Below, piece by piece: positions 12,256-12,573 of a stretch of 12,573 nucleotides of DNA; within the stretch, counting starts at the first letter, position 1; the number at the start of each line of letters is the position of its first letter. Location of the stretch: contig JAVEUJ010000067.1 in assembly GCA_034005635.1 (NCBI GenBank), positions 1 through 12,573 on the forward strand. Reading direction: 5' to 3'. The stretch is from JAAZFE01 sp034005635. GTDB lineage: Bacteria > Verrucomicrobiota > Kiritimatiellia > CAIQIC01 > Lenti-01. A program made the translations under genes and the position numbers. The notes under the pieces were generated by a model that made no database searches, was not told the origin of the DNA, and saw only the letters and a program-made list of their open reading frames with translations.

Positions 12256-12557
12256 TTAGAACTCGCGGCACCCCGATGCCAGCGGTACCAGATCGGTCCC
12301 CGCCAGGCGCGTGGTCAGCGGGGAAACGGGAACCGCTTGGCCATTGATCAGGATGCGCCGGAACGGCCCATGTACCGCGAACCGAGCGGTGATGGGGCCT
12401 GCGCCGTTTTCCACCAACTCCGCCGTGATTTCCACCGTGTCGCCCTTGGCCGTCGCCCCGGCGCGCAACCGGCTGCGTGCCCCGCGCTGGTAGGCAAACG
12501 TCAAACCGTCGTCGGCGACATAGTCGATCGCAGTGGCCTGGCCATCACCCGATAGGA
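12256..12557 (-). CDS. 3' end of an unidentified gene, possibly a glycoside hydrolase C-terminal domain
   Basis: The minus-strand frame is open from the contig end to a TAA at 12256-12258, giving about 99 genomic residues and a C-terminus ending SGCREF. The sequence is beta-rich: IDYVADDGLTFAYQRG, then GDTVEITAEL, then FAVHGPFRRILINGQAVPV. The DDGxTFxYxxG turn followed by a strand and a G-x-x-x-x-x-x-NG turn resembles the C-terminal beta-sandwich (DUF5110-like) of GH31 glucosidases. This likeness comes from pattern memory and is weak. The gene is cut by the end of the contig; residues encoded beyond 12557 derive from adapter sequence and should be ignored. It lies 148 nt upstream of xth on the same strand. 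Confidence 0.5.
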
Positions 12558-12573
12558 AGATCGGAAGAGCACA
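12558..12573 (+). other. Illumina TruSeq adapter remnant at contig end
   Basis: AGATCGGAAGAGCACA is identical to the first 16 bases of the standard TruSeq read-1 adapter. It lies exactly at the end of the sequence, as untrimmed read-through adapter would. It should be removed, and no biological feature should be read from it. Confidence 0.93.

Overview
This window reads as one end of a GC-rich Gram-negative contig, probably metagenomic, because the last 16 bases match the start of an Illumina TruSeq adapter. A protein with a C-terminal PEP-CTERM sorting signal implies an outer membrane and an exosortase system. That feature, a YgeW-type carbamoyltransferase, and long intergenic gaps full of short tandem repeats fit a PVC-type lineage (Verrucomicrobiota/Kiritimatiellota-like). 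This placement is inference only; there is no rRNA or marker phylogeny here.

Layout, left part (+ strand): yraN (15-455); a secreted lytic transglycosylase with a proline-rich linker (599-1744); a knotted carbamoyltransferase of the YgeW family with a histone-H1-like Lys/Ala tail (1868-3202), closed by a strong terminator (3222-3253). A gene-free stretch of about 640 bp (3254-3897) follows, holding hairpins and at least three short tandem repeat families. Next is a tightly coupled pair: a PadR-type repressor (3898-4254) overlapping by 4 nt an 873-residue membrane protein (4251-6872). That protein has a helical cytoplasmic N-terminus, five membrane segments, a VIT domain, a degenerate vWA-like domain and a PEP-CTERM tail. 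recN (7033-8706) ends the rightward block.

Right part (- strand): from right to left, the 3' end of an unidentified, possibly glycoside-hydrolase-like gene (12256-12557), exodeoxyribonuclease III (11337-12107), a CCA-adding/poly(A) polymerase-family nucleotidyltransferase (9926-11269), and a membrane-anchored EEP-family phosphodiesterase/nuclease (8982-9929) overlapping it by 4 nt. The convergent gap between recN and the EEP gene carries two copies of a perfect 18-bp palindrome 145 bp apart.

Most genes are housekeeping: DNA repair (recN, xth, possibly yraN), tRNA maturation (cca) and wall turnover (transglycosylase). The best candidate for an under-described system is the PadR/VIT-PEP-CTERM pair, whose topology suggests a surface or periplasmic module coupled to a cytoplasmic transcription factor. 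The basic tail on the carbamoyltransferase and the repeated palindromes are the next most unusual items.
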